From contig CAMNSD010000026.1 of NCBI GenBank assembly GCA_946554445.1, forward strand, positions 1-64,000: 64,000 bases of DNA, in the 5' to 3' direction. This document shows, piece after piece, positions 62,894 to 64,000 of the stretch. The notes below the pieces were generated by a model. The model was not told the DNA's origin. It was given only the letters and a program-made list of their open reading frames with translations, and made no database searches. Within the stretch, counting starts at the first letter, position 1; each line of letters opens with the position of its first letter. The position numbers and the translations under genes were made by a program. This DNA is from an uncultured Lachnospiraceae bacterium (GTDB lineage: Bacteria; Bacillota; Clostridia; Lachnospirales; Lachnospiraceae).

Positions 62894-62906
62894 TGCTAAT
62901 AGTATC

Positions 62907-62933
62907 AAAGTTAGTTGCGAAGCAGCTAACTTT
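62907..62933 (+). promoter_or_regulatory. Hairpin before the uxuB ribosome site
   Basis: AAAGTTAGTTGC (62907-62918) pairs with GCAGCTAACTTT (62922-62933), with one G-T pair and a GAA loop. AAGGAG starts immediately after (62934). It is not a T-run terminator and may adjust expression of uxuB relative to uxuA. Confidence 0.6.
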
Positions 62934-62953
62934 AAGGAGAGGAGAACGGATTT

Positions 62954-64000
62954 ATGAAATTAAATAAAGAAGGACTTCAGGAGCGCGGAGCATGGGAGAG
63001 CGCGGGATATCATGTGCCGGCTTACGACAGGGAAACTCTTACGGAGAATACGAAGCAGAAACCGGAGTGGATTCATTTCGGTGCAGGCAATATCTTCCGC
63101 GCCTTTCAGGCAAATCTGATGCAGCAGCTGATGGAGGAAGGTAAGAGCGAGACAGGGCTTATTGTGGCGGAAGGTTTCGATTATGAGATTATTGAGAAGA
63201 TGTACCGTCCGCACGATGACTATAGTATCCTTGTCACCTTAAAGAGCAATGGGGAAGTGGAGAAGACCGTGATCGGCAGTATCGTGGAGTCTCTGATTCT
63301 GGACAGCGAGAACGATGCGGAATTTAATCGGTTGAAAGAAATCTTTGCGGCGCCTTCCCTGCAGATGGCCAGCTTCACGATTACGGAGAAAGGCTACAGC
63401 TTGGTGGACGGCAAGGGCGAGATGCTTGCCGCTATCAAACAGGATATGGAAGCAGGACCGGAGAGACCGGGCAGCTATCTGGGTAAGGTCTGCGCTCTGG
63501 TGTATGAGCGGTATCAGAAAGGGCAGCTGCCCCTTGCGCTGGTGAGCATGGACAACTGTTCCCATAATGGAGATAAACTCAAAGCGGCCGTGCTCGCCTT
63601 TGCGGAGGCATGGACGAAGGCGGGGAAGGCGGAAGCCGGGTTCCTGAACTATGTCAATGACGCGTCCAAACTTTCTTTCCCTTGGAGTATGATTGATAAG
63701 ATTACGCCCCGTCCGGATCCGAAGGTGGAGGCTATCCTGGAAGCGGACCAGATAGAGGGTTTGGAAAAGGCCGTGACCAGTAAAAATACTTGGGTGGCGC
63801 CTTTCGTGAACGCAGAGGAATGCCAGTATCTGGTGATTGAGGATGCGTTCCCCAACGGAAGACCAAAACTTGAAGAAACAGGCGTTATTTTTACAGCCAG
63901 GGAGACTGTAGATAAGGTGGAGAAGATGAAGGTATGTACCTGCCTGAATCCTTTGCACACCACGCTGGCAGTGTTTGGATGCCTGCTCGGTTATGAACTG
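62954..64000 (+). CDS. uxuB: Fructuronate reductase / mannitol dehydrogenase family, partial
   Basis: 349 codons are visible and the gene runs off the end of the window. The N-terminal dinucleotide fold reads WIHFGAGNIFRAFQA, and LVSMDNCSHNGD and NDASKLSFPWSMIDKITPRPD are the catalytic-region signatures of the mannitol dehydrogenase family. With uxuA next to it, D-fructuronate reduction to D-mannonate is the likely reaction. GGAGAGGAG lies ahead of ATG 62954. Confidence 0.9.
   Translation, partial: MKLNKEGLQERGAWESAGYHVPAYDRETLTENTKQKPEWIHFGAGNIFRAFQANLMQQLMEEGKSETGLIVAEGFDYEIIEKMYRPHDDYSILVTLKSNGEVEKTVIGSIVESLILDSENDAEFNRLKEIFAAPSLQMASFTITEKGYSLVDGKGEMLAAIKQDMEAGPERPGSYLGKVCALVYERYQKGQLPLALVSMDNCSHNGDKLKAAVLAFAEAWTKAGKAEAGFLNYVNDASKLSFPWSMIDKITPRPDPKVEAILEADQIEGLEKAVTSKNTWVAPFVNAEECQYLVIEDAFPNGRPKLEETGVIFTARETVDKVEKMKVCTCLNPLHTTLAVFGCLLGYEL

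Noticed and set aside
1..64000. CRISPR arrays, rRNA, tRNA and complete insertion sequences
   Set aside because: No regular spaced repeats, no transposase or integrase frames and no tRNA-like cloverleafs were noticed on reading; a dedicated scan was not possible.

Overview
The window looks like chromosomal DNA from a Gram-positive, low-to-mid GC Clostridia, most like a Lachnospiraceae gut anaerobe. The signs are strong AGGAGG-type ribosome sites in front of nearly every gene, a LytS/YesN-type two-component system, a lipoprotein-anchored TRAP system, DUF6020/DUF6044-type membrane proteins and no LPS or outer-membrane genes. I assign no species. No rRNA, tRNA, CRISPR array or intact insertion sequence was seen.

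Layout. (1) 300-3430: an AT-rich pair, a TRM11-like methyltransferase and a divergent RlmN/Cfr-like radical SAM enzyme. (2) 3457-7556: CDP-3,6-dideoxyhexose genes: two tandem glucose-1-phosphate cytidylyltransferases (the first degenerate), rfbH and rfbG. A frameshifted TIR/SLOG-like defence relic follows at 7558-8352. (3) 8498-9879: VTC-domain protein plus DUF4956 membrane protein, closed by a terminator. (4) 9944-12003: AT-rich island with an XRE regulator and an AbiEi/AbiEii toxin-antitoxin pair. (5) 12110-47217: a very large surface-glycan region. It has cytoplasmic glycosyltransferases (GT2, GT4, GT8), UDP-glucuronate and UDP-galacturonate synthesis, two polyprenyl-phosphate-sugar synthase-like GT2 enzymes, a GtrA flippase-like protein, seven large multi-pass membrane proteins of the GT-C kind, two MBOAT acyltransferases, three SGNH proteins, an FkbH-like loader with its acyl carrier protein, a YdjC/ChbG deacetylase and a SPASM-type radical SAM protein. 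One membrane gene is split at a run of ten G. (6) 47461-53105: two zinc-ribbon proteins and a three-gene ABC exporter behind a strongly structured leader. (7) 53227-64000: hexuronate use: TRAP transporter, LytS/YesN sensor-regulator, a second TRAP binding protein, an MFS transporter, a KdgF-like cupin, uxuA and the start of uxuB.

How it may fit together. Regions 2 and 5 together look like a system that builds sugar nucleotides and polyprenyl-linked sugars, moves them across the membrane and decorates a cell-surface polymer on the outside. The FkbH, ACP, MBOAT and SGNH set resembles the Dlt (D-alanylation) machine with the adenylating enzyme replaced by FkbH; I infer, without proof, that it puts a three-carbon glyceryl-type acyl group on surface glycan. 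Region 7 is a separate catabolic unit for uronic acids. AT-rich patches (1-3430, 9944-12080, 18080-19380) suggest a mosaic built by transfer.
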